From Skeletonema tropicum (Eukaryota; Bacillariophyta; Thalassiosirophyceae; Thalassiosirales; Thalassiosiraceae), in assembly GCA_037178625.1 (NCBI GenBank), contig CM074130.1, positions 2,666,001 through 2,730,000 on the forward strand: a stretch of DNA of 64,000 nt, read 5' to 3'. The position numbers and the translations under genes are program-made. The notes beneath the pieces were generated by a model. It saw only the letters and a list, made by a program, of their open reading frames with translations. It ran no database searches and was not told the origin of the DNA. Of the stretch, positions 41,974 to 52,977 are shown piece after piece (within the stretch, counting starts at the first letter, position 1; the number at the start of each line of letters is the position of its first letter).

Positions 41974-42645
41974 TTAAGCATTGTTAAAACACTTCTTCTC
42001 GAATGATTTCATAACAGAACCATGATACCTCCACATGACGTATTCATGCAATAATCGTTGTGTAGAAGAATACAACATCTTTCTCCAATAGGGTACTGGT
42101 ACTATGCTTCCAGCTAACGCGGGTTGATAATTTCCTGCAATCTCTGTAACAAGAGTAATCTTCTTATTTTCCTGATGCCAGGTTAAGCGTAAACATCCAT
42201 TGTCTACTAAGTCTGGGTTCACTTTCGCTAACAAGCCTCCAACAATCGGGATTTGTACACAGCAAATTGCATTGCTCTTTTGTTTGATGATAGGTTTTCC
42301 AAAAGTCAACACGTTTATTGGTAAGATAGATGTGCATAGATTGCAGTAATGGTCAGTTGAGGGGAGAACTCTACACAGCCCCAGTGTCATTGATACTTTC
42401 TGCAGAAATTGTGGATAATTGCAAAACTCATTCATAGCGAATGTTTTGATTTCTTTCTTTGATGGTAGAACTAGCTCTTCTTCTTTTGGAGAGTAAACCG
42501 ACTGCTCTAGTGACGAAGCTATCCCAGAGCAGCTATCAAGAGATGCTCTCCATATAAATGACTGTTTCCGATATAATAGCGAAGCATTTGACTGACGTAC
42601 ATGCAGCAACAACAGCATCAAAGTTTGCACGGATTTGAACGGCAT
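41974..42645 (-). CDS. Hypothetical protein
   Basis: About 223 residues from MPFKSVQTL; the frame extends upstream to 42780, but that part is read from a CATGCAA minisatellite and is probably not coding. Visible are YCNLC, a stretch IPIVGGLLAKVNPDLVDNGCLRLTWHQE and a C-terminal WRKMLYSSTQRLLHEYVMWRYHG helix. The mix of beta-like and helical segments looks like a real folded protein. No family is recognised. It converges on the frame-broken gene, 30 bp from its stop. Confidence 0.5.
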   Translation of the reverse strand: MPFKSVQTLMLLLLHVRQSNASLLYRKQSFIWRASLDSCSGIASSLEQSVYSPKEEELVLPSKKEIKTFAMNEFCNYPQFLQKVSMTLGLCRVLPSTDHYCNLCTSILPINVLTFGKPIIKQKSNAICCVQIPIVGGLLAKVNPDLVDNGCLRLTWHQENKKITLVTEIAGNYQPALAGSIVPVPYWRKMLYSSTQRLLHEYVMWRYHGSVMKSFEKKCFNNA

Positions 42646-42720
42646 CGCGGTTATTGTGGATAAGTATAGGTGTGTACCATAGCCTTCGCTGGATCTCAAC
42701 AACATGGTAACATCTGGTAA

Positions 42721-42753
42721 CATGCAACATGCAACATGCAACATGCAACATGC
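42721..42753. repeat. CATGCAA minisatellite
   Basis: Four complete 7-bp CATGCAA units plus a partial fifth, just upstream of the hypothetical protein on the minus strand. Confidence 0.9.
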
Positions 42754-42960
42754 CCAATCAAGGTTCAAGCGAGCATGCATGCACGTCGGTCAGCTGTGAT
42801 CTTTTTCATCTCTTCTCCCCACCTCATTTCCCACAACCATGCCCATCAATCCTCATCCAAGGGAGCGCGGGAAAGGGGGCTTGCGTACTTTTATTCGGCA
42901 TCATCCGGCATTCAAAAGCAAAGTATCAATTGTCAAGTAGTCCCGTTTAAGGAATTCAAC

Positions 42961-43166
42961 GCATATCGCCAATTGATGTGCCGAGTAACGCCGAGTAACG
43001 CCGACTGCGTTAATCGGCGTTACTCGGCGTTACTCTGCGTTACTCGAAACAACGGTTATGCCGCTCGGCATTACTCGGCATTACTCGGCATTACTCGGCA
43101 TTACTCGGCATTACATTATATGTCACCGGCATAACGATTATGCTGACGGCATATCAATTGACATGC
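42961..43166. mobile_element. Inverted-repeat (foldback/MITE-like) element with GGCRTTACTC repeats
   Basis: The left end GCATATCGCCAATTGATGTGCCG matches, inverted, the right end CGGCATATCAATTGACATGC with a 3-bp gap and two mismatches. Inside are 10-bp tandem units, first as CCGAGTAACG, then inverted as CGGCGTTACT and CGGCATTACT (43011-43111), so the interior can also fold back. It ends about 110 bp before the transposase ATG. It may be the 5' end of that transposon or an independent non-autonomous element. Confidence 0.6.
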
Positions 43167-43274
43167 TACCATGTGACAACTTCAGTCGCACCAACATTTA
43201 CAGCAGCATCGCCAACTTCACAAACCAACTTGATAGAAGTGCTCATTTTGAGCAGCAGTTACTTCTAACCAACG

Positions 43275-44156
43275 ATGGCATCCAATCAAAATATCAACGT
43301 AGGCACTTTCATCGCCATTGGGAGGCCTATCATCACGCATCATGGCCGTGCTCTTTCTGAAAGGACGGAACATGGCAAGTTCAAATCATTTTTCGGGGCG
43401 AGCGCAGAGGTGTGTTTTGATTTATGGTACAGGCTTGATCCGACTGTCAATATCAGTAGATATGCGAAGCCGAAGCATCTTCTTTGGGCCTTAATGTTGG
43501 TGAAAGTATACGCATTGGAAAAGGTGCTGGCGAAGATGGCATGCTGTGACGAGAAGACGTTCCGGAAATGGGCGTGGACTTTTTTGGAAGAAATTTCCGA
43601 GACTGTGATGCCACAAGTCATTTCTCTCGAAAACAGATTTCGCGATGACGTTGGCAACAAGATCAAGATGACTGTTGATGGATTGCAGTTTCTTTGCAAG
43701 GTTTGCGATGGCCACACACGCAGCACGATGTGGGCGTGGAAATTTAAGAAGCCTGGGGTGAATTGTGGAATCGGCATCTGTATTCGTACAGGTGACCTTT
43801 GTTGGGCGGAAGGGTCCCATCTTGGGCCATTCCATGACCTCACCATGTACCGTGCTTTCTTGAAATTGTATCTTGAAGATGATGAAATGGTTAGTGGAGA
43901 TAAAGGCTACAGAGGAGATGAAACCGTATCTACTCCTTACACTCAGAACGAAGAGGAGCAAGCGATTTCGAAGGTCCATCGGTCCCGTCACGAAACAGTA
44001 AATTGTCGTATGAAGATGTATGGCGCACTTAACACGGAATTTCGTCATGGGATTGTCAAGCACGGGCGTGTGTTTCGAACTGTGGCGACTCTCGTACAAC
44101 TCGCAATTGAGATCGACGGTGAGAGATTGTTTGACGTTCCAGACTATGTGGAGTAG
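43275..44156 (+). CDS. PIF/Harbinger-like DDE transposase
   Basis: 293 residues, single exon. A helical N-terminal region (FRKWAWTFLEEISE) resembles the DNA-binding part of DDE_Tnp_4 proteins. The catalytic core shows the first Asp in KMTVDGLQF, the second in GPFHDLTMYR, DKGYRGDE, and a Glu in SRHETVNCRMK, in the spacing of Harbinger/IS5-type enzymes. It ends with RTVATLVQLAIE. All three acidic residues are present and the frame is intact, so it may be active. Harbinger elements normally also carry a Myb-like helper, and none is evident here. Related inverted-repeat elements lie on both sides (42961-43166, 46852-47014). A domesticated host copy is also possible. Confidence 0.8.
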   Translation: MASNQNINVGTFIAIGRPIITHHGRALSERTEHGKFKSFFGASAEVCFDLWYRLDPTVNISRYAKPKHLLWALMLVKVYALEKVLAKMACCDEKTFRKWAWTFLEEISETVMPQVISLENRFRDDVGNKIKMTVDGLQFLCKVCDGHTRSTMWAWKFKKPGVNCGIGICIRTGDLCWAEGSHLGPFHDLTMYRAFLKLYLEDDEMVSGDKGYRGDETVSTPYTQNEEEQAISKVHRSRHETVNCRMKMYGALNTEFRHGIVKHGRVFRTVATLVQLAIEIDGERLFDVPDYVE

Positions 44157-44340
44157 GTTGTAAAGAAGTTGGTACTCCTACGACTTTGATCACGATGGAA
44201 AGTAATACTTATAATGAGATTAGATGTTTAAAGATAATCTATCTAAAAGTGCCAAGCAATTGATTCTTGAAAACGTGATGACATGAATACTAATAAATAA
44301 TCACGGTTTCGAATGAAAGAAGAAATGTGGACCCCAAACG

Positions 44341-46510
44341 TTAAATATCATCAAACTTAGATGATGAGATTGACATGCTCATGTTGTCGAAGTCATTATG
44401 CACAACAGAAACATCGTCTTCGTCCTTCTTTAGCTTGCCTTTCTTGTTCGCCCCGTTATCGAGGATGGGGACGGAATAAGAATTGTTGTTGGCACGACGT
44501 GTAAGCTCGTTGTAGTCGAACTCCGCATTACGTTCTTCTTCGTCGTCGTCGTCGTCAGAAGATTCATCGAAATTTTGGTACCTATTGCCAGTGCCATAGT
44601 GTGCATTTTGATACCGCGCAAGGTGATTAGGATGACGATGGTACTGAGGTTCAACCGATGAGACGTTCGACTGCTGGGGTTGTATATCGCCAATGAACTC
44701 GTACGGTTCGCCGTCGGGATCAAGAGCTCTCGCTTCCGCGGCTAGTTCAGCAAAGGTCACAGAATTGAATAGGTTGCCCTGATCATCGTACTGGTCATCA
44801 GCTGCAACATCATCGTGCTGACGAAGAAATGGAGAATTCCTGGACGCAGATCTGGGAGGTGAATTTGAGGCCGACCTGTTCCTAGGCCTAGGAGGCGTGC
44901 CTGACTGATGGAGGCTCACATTCACATTGGCCGAGTTGTTCCGAAGAGGTGAAAGTGTTCGTTGCTGGTGGAGCTCATTCACATTGGGGTTGGGCTGAGC
45001 TGCGTAATGTTGACGTTGGCTGCCGGGAATTTATTATAGAAGTAATGAGAGAGAAGAATTATCATTAGTATAACGACACGACCATCAAATCAAGCACTAA
45101 ACACATTACAGCAGAGCACTTACCCACGTGGGCCAGCCCTATGATTCAATTGTGGCTGAAACGAAGGGTTAGAAGGGCGAAATGGAGGTCCAATTCCATG
45201 TCCAGAATGGAATGCACCGTAAGGATGAGGGGGTGGTCCACCTCCACCACCGCCACCATAACCTCCTCCCCCACCACCGCCACCATAACCTCCTCCTCCA
45301 CCACCGCCACCATAACCTCTTCCTCCACCACCGCCACCATAACCTCACCACAACCTCCTCCTCCACCACCACCATAACCTCTTCTTCCACCACCACCACC
45401 ATAACCTCCTCCTCCTCTTCCTCCTCCACCACCACCACCACTATGAGGGGGAAAGGGAGGTGGATTCCACGCCGCAGCAGGAGGGGGGACATGGCGATTG
45501 CGGGCGCAACCATCAACAATAGCCATTGGTGCAGAATGGAAGGCTTGAATCTCATCAGGAGTTGCGGACGAGTGAATAGCACAGACTTGCAGATGTTTCC
45601 AAGCAGTTTGACTCCTTCCGTCTGCCAGAAGCTCAAACTTGAGCCCATTTTCGATTTCTTCCTCACACTCGAGGACTTGATAAATGTAGCGATTTTTATC
45701 TTCCCGAAGCCTAAACCCCGCCTCATAGTCAGTGTGTTGACGAAGATGTTCTTTATGATTCTGTACATGTGCCTCATTGCCTCTCATGTAGATCTGTTCA
45801 CCATCGTAAGGTCCACCATCGACGATCATGTTACCACTGGTGTCAGCATTTTCAACTGTTTCGTGATCATCGAAGGCGGTGGATCCATAACACTTGACGT
45901 GAATTAAATGTTTGTTGTCACTATCTCTTTGAACTTTGAGGTCATCAAGTGAGAAAGTGGAAGGAATGTCAACGTGGAACGTTTCAGTGTTATTGCCACT
46001 TCTAAACTGACAGGTAGGGAAATGGACTTGAGGGTTTGAGAGCTTTTTATTAGCCTGATCTTTGGTTTGGAGAGGGGCATAATTCATCTTGTTTGACGAT
46101 TTCTCTGGACGTGGTGGTGGATCTACCTGAATGCTAGTACTTGTCTTACGACTTGAGGTTGATGTTCGTTTCGATGGCTTCTTGTTTGCGGAGGATGGAG
46201 GTGGAGGATATTCTTCGTCACTCTCTTCCTCAATTTGTTCACGTGCTAATGCAACAGCTTTGGCGAAATTTGATGTGAAGTGCCTGCTGCTGAAGTTGCA
46301 GCAGATGTCGTTGTATTTGTTGAAGAATTCGTGCGGCTCCGGTAGATCGACCGCTCCGATGATGGCTTGTTTGTACTCAGTTTTGAGGATCTTGACTATT
46401 TTCTTCACGTTTTCTGATGTATCGTAACTAAAAAATTCCCAGCCGCCTGCAGGTGGTGGTACGTCTTTGGCTGGCCTTGATCCGATGAAGTATAACGAAG
46501 GACGAGGCAT
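44341..46510 (-). CDS. Glycine-rich low-complexity protein of unknown function
   Basis: Two exons, 46510-45124 and 45019-44341, with an intron of 104 nt (GTAAGT...GCAG) that joins PRG to QRQHY. The N-terminal ~100 residues form a folded helical region (WEFFSYDTSENVKKIVKILK, EFFNKYNDICC). A second conserved-looking region follows near residues 190-330 (DGGPYDGEQIYMRG, YIYQVLECEEEIENG). A GGGGYGGG tract built from 24-bp repeats comes next, and then an acidic, Asn/Ser-rich tail. A GGGY tract of this kind suggests RNA binding or condensate behaviour. Near 45346 one base seems missing within the repeats, switching GGYGGG to VMVAVV. No family recognised. It lies between the two inverted-repeat elements with the transposase, but its intron and composition look host-like. 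Confidence 0.5.
45241..45440 (-). repeat. 24-bp coding minisatellite (GGY-rich)
   Basis: On the coding strand, units close to GGTTATGGTGGCGGTGGTGG plus GGA or AGA are repeated about seven times with small length changes. They encode GYGGGGGG blocks in the glycine-rich protein. Confidence 0.85.
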
Positions 46511-46851
46511 TATTTATGAGCTCATGATGAAAATGAGGAGAGTGGAGCCATGAAAACATCAAACATGATGGCAGGATTTTTTTAAGAGCGCCGGCGCCTT
46601 TCAAATTATTTGTTTCGTCAGATGCAGACATATGACTGATGATTGCACAAAAGTCAAGAAAGCATCTTTTCAAGAATAAGCATTATTTGATGCTTTTGGC
46701 ACCAAGTGCAAAGAAAGCATCTTTCTGTTTAGTTTCGCCGCATACACGAGGGATCGTTCCACATGAGTAATCTTCATGATTGTTTTGTTTGTTGTGGTCA
46801 GAGAGGGAAGTGGGTAGTGGGTGGCAACACTGTAACGTGTTACATCTGTGT

Positions 46852-47014
46852 GGCACATCTTTACGCCGCCTTGGCGTTACTCGGCGTTACTCGGCGTTAC
46901 TCGGCGTAATGGTTTTGCCGAGCGGCGTTACTCGGAGTTACTCGGAGTTTCTCGGCGTTACTCGGCGTAACGGTTATGCCGAGCGGCAATCAAATTTTGG
47001 CGATAAAGATGTGC
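46852..47014. mobile_element. Inverted-repeat (MITE-like) element with GGCGTTACTC repeats
   Basis: The terminal 11-mers GCACATCTTTA (46852-46862) and TAAAGATGTGC (47004-47014) are perfect inverted repeats, followed inward by CGCC on both sides. The interior has 10-bp CGGCGTTACT units and AACGGTTATGCCGAGCGG, which recurs as AACGGTTATGCCGCTCGG in the element at 42961-43166. No clear target duplication is seen. Confidence 0.65.
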
Positions 47015-47200
47015 GTTGAATCTTTGGATAATATCTTACACATAGGTATGATCACAATAGGGGGCATTTATGGGCATAAAAATGGGAATGCAGCCCGCTT
47101 TCCCACTCTCTCCAAGCAATCTAAAAAAATAGGGTAATACCGTAAGTATCTGCACACCTGTTGCCATCACGAAAAGAAGTACATATGTCCTTTCCATGAA

Positions 47201-48175
47201 ATGATGTCGCCGCCAATCATGACAGACGAGGATGATAATGACGATGATGATGAATTGTTGATGGCCGCTGCTGGTCAATGGGCGGCATCTGCAGCTGACG
47301 ATTCGGGCGATGACGACTCATCTTCAAAGAAGTCGAAGAAGAAGTCAAAGGAGTCAAAAAAAGCAAAGAAGAGCAAGAAGAGCAAAAAAGAAAAGAAGGA
47401 GAAGAAACCCAAAAGAGAGAAATCAACTGAGGGGTCGGATGCATCAACTGCAAAGGTAGAACCAGCACCAGTGAAAACAGAGCAAAATACAACACGCCAA
47501 GTGTTTTCGTTGCATCTAACAAAAGTGCCATATGAAGCTACACAAACTGATATCAGATGTGCTTTTGGCGAAAAGGGATGTTATGTTACATCAGTCAGAC
47601 TTGTATATGACCGCACAGTAAGTGGCGAGAGGAATTTTAGAGGAGTCGCTTTTGTTGATCTCGCAGATGAAGCATCCTTCCAAAAAGGACTAGAATTACA
47701 TGGAACGAAGTTTCTAGGACCGAAACACAACATTAATGTTCGGCCAACGAAGTCAAAGGGTGAGCTAACAGAAATTGTTCGAAAGACTCAAGAGAAGGTT
47801 GCTATGTTAATAGCCAGATCGAAGGAAAAAGCCAGGGAAGAGCGAGAGAACAATCCAGAGGCGTATGAAGCGAAGAAGGAAGCAAAGAAGGACAAGAAGA
47901 AGAAGCGAAAACGTGGAGGTAACTCTCAGTCTAATGATGGAGAAAACCACGCAAAGAAGAGCAAGATAGGAGGCGACGATTCACCTAAAAAGAAATCGAA
48001 CAATACTGCTGCTAGCAAAAAAGAAAGCAACAAAAGTACACCGAAAAAGGAAGGAGAACCAAAGAAGAAACACAGCAAACCCAAGAGCAAGGATGCTGAT
48101 GTTAAATTGACAAAGAAACAAAGAGCTAAGAAAGCAGCTGTGATTAACATGCTCAAGAGGAAGAAAATGAAGTAA
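47201..48175 (+). CDS. Lysine-rich RRM protein, probably nucleolar
   Basis: 324 residues. An acidic start (EDDNDDDDELLMAAAGQWA) and a Lys/Ser-rich linker precede one RRM at about residues 100-185 (VFSLHLTKVPYEATQTDIRCAF, FRGVAFVDLADEASFQKGLELHG). The last 120 residues are mostly Lys, Glu and Ser. RNP1 (FRGVAFVD) and RNP2 (VFSLHL) are recognisable. The layout resembles ribosome-biogenesis factors such as Nop12/RBM34, though these have two RRMs. Single exon; start at the first Met of the acidic region. Confidence 0.7.
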   Translation: MMSPPIMTDEDDNDDDDELLMAAAGQWAASAADDSGDDDSSSKKSKKKSKESKKAKKSKKSKKEKKEKKPKREKSTEGSDASTAKVEPAPVKTEQNTTRQVFSLHLTKVPYEATQTDIRCAFGEKGCYVTSVRLVYDRTVSGERNFRGVAFVDLADEASFQKGLELHGTKFLGPKHNINVRPTKSKGELTEIVRKTQEKVAMLIARSKEKAREERENNPEAYEAKKEAKKDKKKKRKRGGNSQSNDGENHAKKSKIGGDDSPKKKSNNTAASKKESNKSTPKKEGEPKKKHSKPKSKDADVKLTKKQRAKKAAVINMLKRKKMK

Positions 48176-48289
48176 GAAATATTTTAGATGACATTATCTT
48201 AATTGACTCATTTTAAAATAGATCAATATATCATCTGTGATAAGTGGTTGTTTGTACATAGCTTGATTGTTCGTCTCAAAGGGCCATCT

Positions 48290-48667
48290 CTAGTTGATGC
48301 CTAAAACAGCCTTAACATCATCCTCAGTCTTGACTCTATTCTTGATAGGGTAAAATGGTCCATCATCACCTTTCTTCCTAACCTCGACATTTGGGCCTAA
48401 GCCACACTCGGCACATTCTGAAACACAGCTGAAAGTCTCCACGTTCACCCCAATCTCTGCAGCTAGCTCTTTCATAATTGGCAGCGCCTTCTTCCCTCCT
48501 GTTCTTCCGCATGTCGGACCGGTGCACACTACCACAGTGCTGCCACTTTCTAATGGCTCCGCCGACAAGGAAGTGTGAGCTCCACGAGAATGTGTGGTCG
48601 GCTGCACAAAAGCATCCACAGATGCAACAGCCAGTGATGCGACTAGGATTGTTGTTACAGCTTTCAT
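48290..48667 (-). CDS. Plastid thioredoxin-like 2Fe-2S ferredoxin
   Basis: 125 residues from the ATG at 48667; the frame continues upstream to 48889 but would bury the signal peptide [23 protein letters not shown], a diatom plastid leader. The mature domain has the four-cysteine pattern CTGPTC (Cx4C), then 27 residues and CVSEC (Cx3C), as in thioredoxin-like 2Fe-2S ferredoxins related to the NuoE subunit. Such proteins bind a 2Fe-2S cluster for electron transfer; the partner is not evident. It shares its 246-bp promoter region with HAT1. Confidence 0.8.
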   Translation of the reverse strand: MKAVTTILVASLAVASVDAFVQPTTHSRGAHTSLSAEPLESGSTVVVCTGPTCGRTGGKKALPIMKELAAEIGVNVETFSCVSECAECGLGPNVEVRKKGDDGPFYPIKNRVKTEDDVKAVLGIN

Positions 48668-48913
48668 AATGTTGATACAAGACAAACCTATTATCTGACG
48701 GTTAATGGTGAGAACGTGCACAGTACACAGGCAATAAGTAGTAGCTTTGAGAGCTGTGCTTACAGTAGCTGTAGTAGCGCTTTCGACTGACGCGACGGGC
48801 GGTACAGTAAGTGTGGCTGGTTGTGGCGATTTCCTCCCGCCCGCTCCATCTTTCCCGCCAAGATACAAAATCCTAAAACCAAAGTCCAAAATCCAACACC
48901 CTATCCACTGAAC
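48668..48913. promoter_or_regulatory. Shared divergent promoter of the 2Fe-2S protein and HAT1
   Basis: Only 246 bp separate the two chosen start codons. I see no clear TATA box. The longer readings of both genes would overlap across this stretch, which argues for the inner starts. Confidence 0.5.
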
Positions 48914-50443
48914 ATGAGCTCCAATGATGACAATAGTGAGGAAAAAGAGCCGGTAGCGGGTCTCTCTGCTGCGTCATCCTGCATAAGACTGTCGCTATGT
49001 CTCGAAGATGATGGAAAACCTCCACCATCTCGTCAATTTTCCCCCGTCTACACACACCAATGTTTCCCAGGCGAATTCATTTCCGGTTGGCGACCCTCGT
49101 CAAGTGCTGAGCAATCGTCTCAGCAAGTTTATCAACGCTGGAGATATGGGAGCGTAGGTGAGGCGTGTGCGGCCATCGACGAGAAGCATTCGTCTTATAG
49201 AGAGATTGATGGCCAAGATAACCAAATAGAAGTGAACGTGCTGCTATCGCCGTCATGTAACACATGTAATATCGAGGTAACTACGTCAACATTACCTGGG
49301 AATAATGATGATACAGATGAACCAGTTTCAAAGAAGGCAAAGAAAGTGACATTCGGAGAAGCAGATGATAGATCCATGCGACAACTAAGTATTGACGACG
49401 TCATGAAGAAAATACAATCTTCTATTCCACCTGTAGTCTCGGTTAAAATCAATGGAATCTCCACTGCCACAGATGGAATCAAAGGAAGCGCCACGGATTT
49501 CAACTATCTATCGAATCCCGTTGGAGCTGTTGTCAAAAGTTACAAACGGAAAATCAAATATAACAATGATACGGTAGAAGAAGGAGACTTTGTAATTACA
49601 TTGGCCAAAGGGTCTGACCCATCAGTTGCTTCATACCACAATGCAATCCAACCTCTGGCTCGCTGGTTCATCGAAACAGCTGACGATGTCAATATATCTG
49701 ATGAGGATGGTGGATTTTGGACCATATTGTATCTTTTCCGCAAACACGACAACAATTCATCAGATGATGGGACACAATCATTTCGCTATTCACTAGCTGG
49801 ATATATTACACTGTTTCATTTCCATGCTCCATTTCGAAAACCCAGCCCAGGAGTTATCGTGAGAGTTTGTCAAGCTCTCATTTTACCAACGTATCAACGA
49901 GCTGGCCATGGATCAGATTTATTGTTGAGTGTTCATGAATATGCAGATCAATACCTCAATGATTATGCCATTTCATCAACTGGAATGGACATCGTCGAAG
50001 TGAATGTTGAAGATCCAGCTCCCGGATTCGTTGCTTTGAGAGATAGTGTAGACTACAAACGCTTTGTATCATTGGTAGAATCGTTGCCCGACCTGAATTA
50101 TCTGCAAAAGTACCCAGTGACAAACAAAGAATACTTTCAGCCAGCTCCTGATGGTGGATTGTCACTTTCATCGTTGTTAAAAATAACGAAACGCCAGACG
50201 GAGGTAATGCACGAAATATACAAACTTGCAGCAGTTGAAAGGTGGAAACTAGATTCAAATGACAACTCACAGATTCAACAGGTAGAAACCTATTACAGAC
50301 TGATGGTCAAGAAATCATTGAAATCTCACCGAACTGAAGAGTTAGGAGCGTGTGAAGGAGGCAAAGAAGAACAGAAAGCTTTGTTGGCAAAATGGTTTGA
50401 TCAAACTCACAACCACTACCGTAAATTGTTAGGTCTGGTTTGA
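48914..50443 (+). CDS. HAT1: Histone acetyltransferase type B catalytic subunit
   Basis: 509 residues from [13 protein letters not shown] at 48914; the frame opens earlier, at 48821. An N-terminal HAT1 domain ([23 protein letters not shown]) is followed by the GNAT core. The core has [46 protein letters not shown], and the acetyl-CoA loop [35 protein letters not shown] follows, then a C-terminal helical part. HAT1 acetylates newly made histone H4 (K5, K12) in cytosol or nucleus, with an RbAp46/48 partner. Single exon. An inserted acidic stretch (residues ~115-145, [15 protein letters not shown]) may hold a nuclear signal. Confidence 0.9.
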   Translation: MSSNDDNSEEKEPVAGLSAASSCIRLSLCLEDDGKPPPSRQFSPVYTHQCFPGEFISGWRPSSSAEQSSQQVYQRWRYGSVGEACAAIDEKHSSYREIDGQDNQIEVNVLLSPSCNTCNIEVTTSTLPGNNDDTDEPVSKKAKKVTFGEADDRSMRQLSIDDVMKKIQSSIPPVVSVKINGISTATDGIKGSATDFNYLSNPVGAVVKSYKRKIKYNNDTVEEGDFVITLAKGSDPSVASYHNAIQPLARWFIETADDVNISDEDGGFWTILYLFRKHDNNSSDDGTQSFRYSLAGYITLFHFHAPFRKPSPGVIVRVCQALILPTYQRAGHGSDLLLSVHEYADQYLNDYAISSTGMDIVEVNVEDPAPGFVALRDSVDYKRFVSLVESLPDLNYLQKYPVTNKEYFQPAPDGGLSLSSLLKITKRQTEVMHEIYKLAAVERWKLDSNDNSQIQQVETYYRLMVKKSLKSHRTEELGACEGGKEEQKALLAKWFDQTHNHYRKLLGLV

Positions 50444-52244
<1,801 letters not shown>

Positions 52245-52977
52245 ATATCTTCGACGTTTACAAATGAATCTTGATGGATGCAATCAATGTTTGTCGAATT
52301 AGTAGTGCTAGCTATTATTCACACCCACAAATATCACTATAAAATAGAAATACAAAAATACAAATATACGTCTGAGGTGAAAACTTTCATTACTTCAATG
52401 ATCTTTTCTATTTACTTGTTTGACTGTAAGTACAGTTTCTAACCTCTGGCTTTCTTGCATCAATTCATCATTTTGCAACCCAGCATTTTTTTTCATTGTA
52501 TCTGAGAACAACACATCAAAAATTTGATCTTGCATCGCTAGCTCTATCATAAGTTTGATCTAAGGAAACACTATATGGTATCATCTTCAATTGAAGTAGC
52601 TGCCAGCCATCCATATTGTACTTGAGAGGAGAGATATTACCACCGAGTACAATCTACAATACCACGAAGTATCAAATAAACAGGCCAGCAGCTGGTGAGG
52701 TCGGTGTTGGAAAGAGAGAGAAGGAAGATGTCAGCCCTATCTACAAACCTACCTGTAAGTTTACATACCGAGTCTGTCCACGGGCTGGACGACCAAGAAA
52801 TTTTGAAAAGCCTTTTTTTCCCTCTCGGTGCATGACAATCATCACTCGTCACCATGATGCGAGATCATCAGATTGATGGAGAGATGCCACACCATTCATC
52901 TCACAATTTGAACGGCTTCGACTCAACTGTATTATTCAGCCAATAGCAATAAGCTTCATCATCTGCGCAGGCACACC
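52245..52977. other. Intergenic region between GAPDH and transketolase
   Basis: About 730 bp, A/T-rich in the first half. A frame at 52616-52876 has no recognisable content. It holds the GAPDH 3' UTR and the transketolase promoter. Confidence 0.4.

Noticed and set aside
42646..42780. N-terminal extension (repeated CCMLHVA) of the hypothetical protein
   Set aside because: It is translated from the CATGCAA minisatellite; a start at 42645 avoids it.
43275..44156. Bacterial IS5 insertion
   Set aside because: The DDE core is of the eukaryotic PIF/Harbinger type, codon use resembles neighbours and no bacterial IS ends are seen.
45146..45907. His-rich plus-strand protein opposite the glycine-rich gene
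   Set aside because: It is the reverse reading of the GGT/GGA minisatellite; the minus strand has the spliced, conserved-looking gene.
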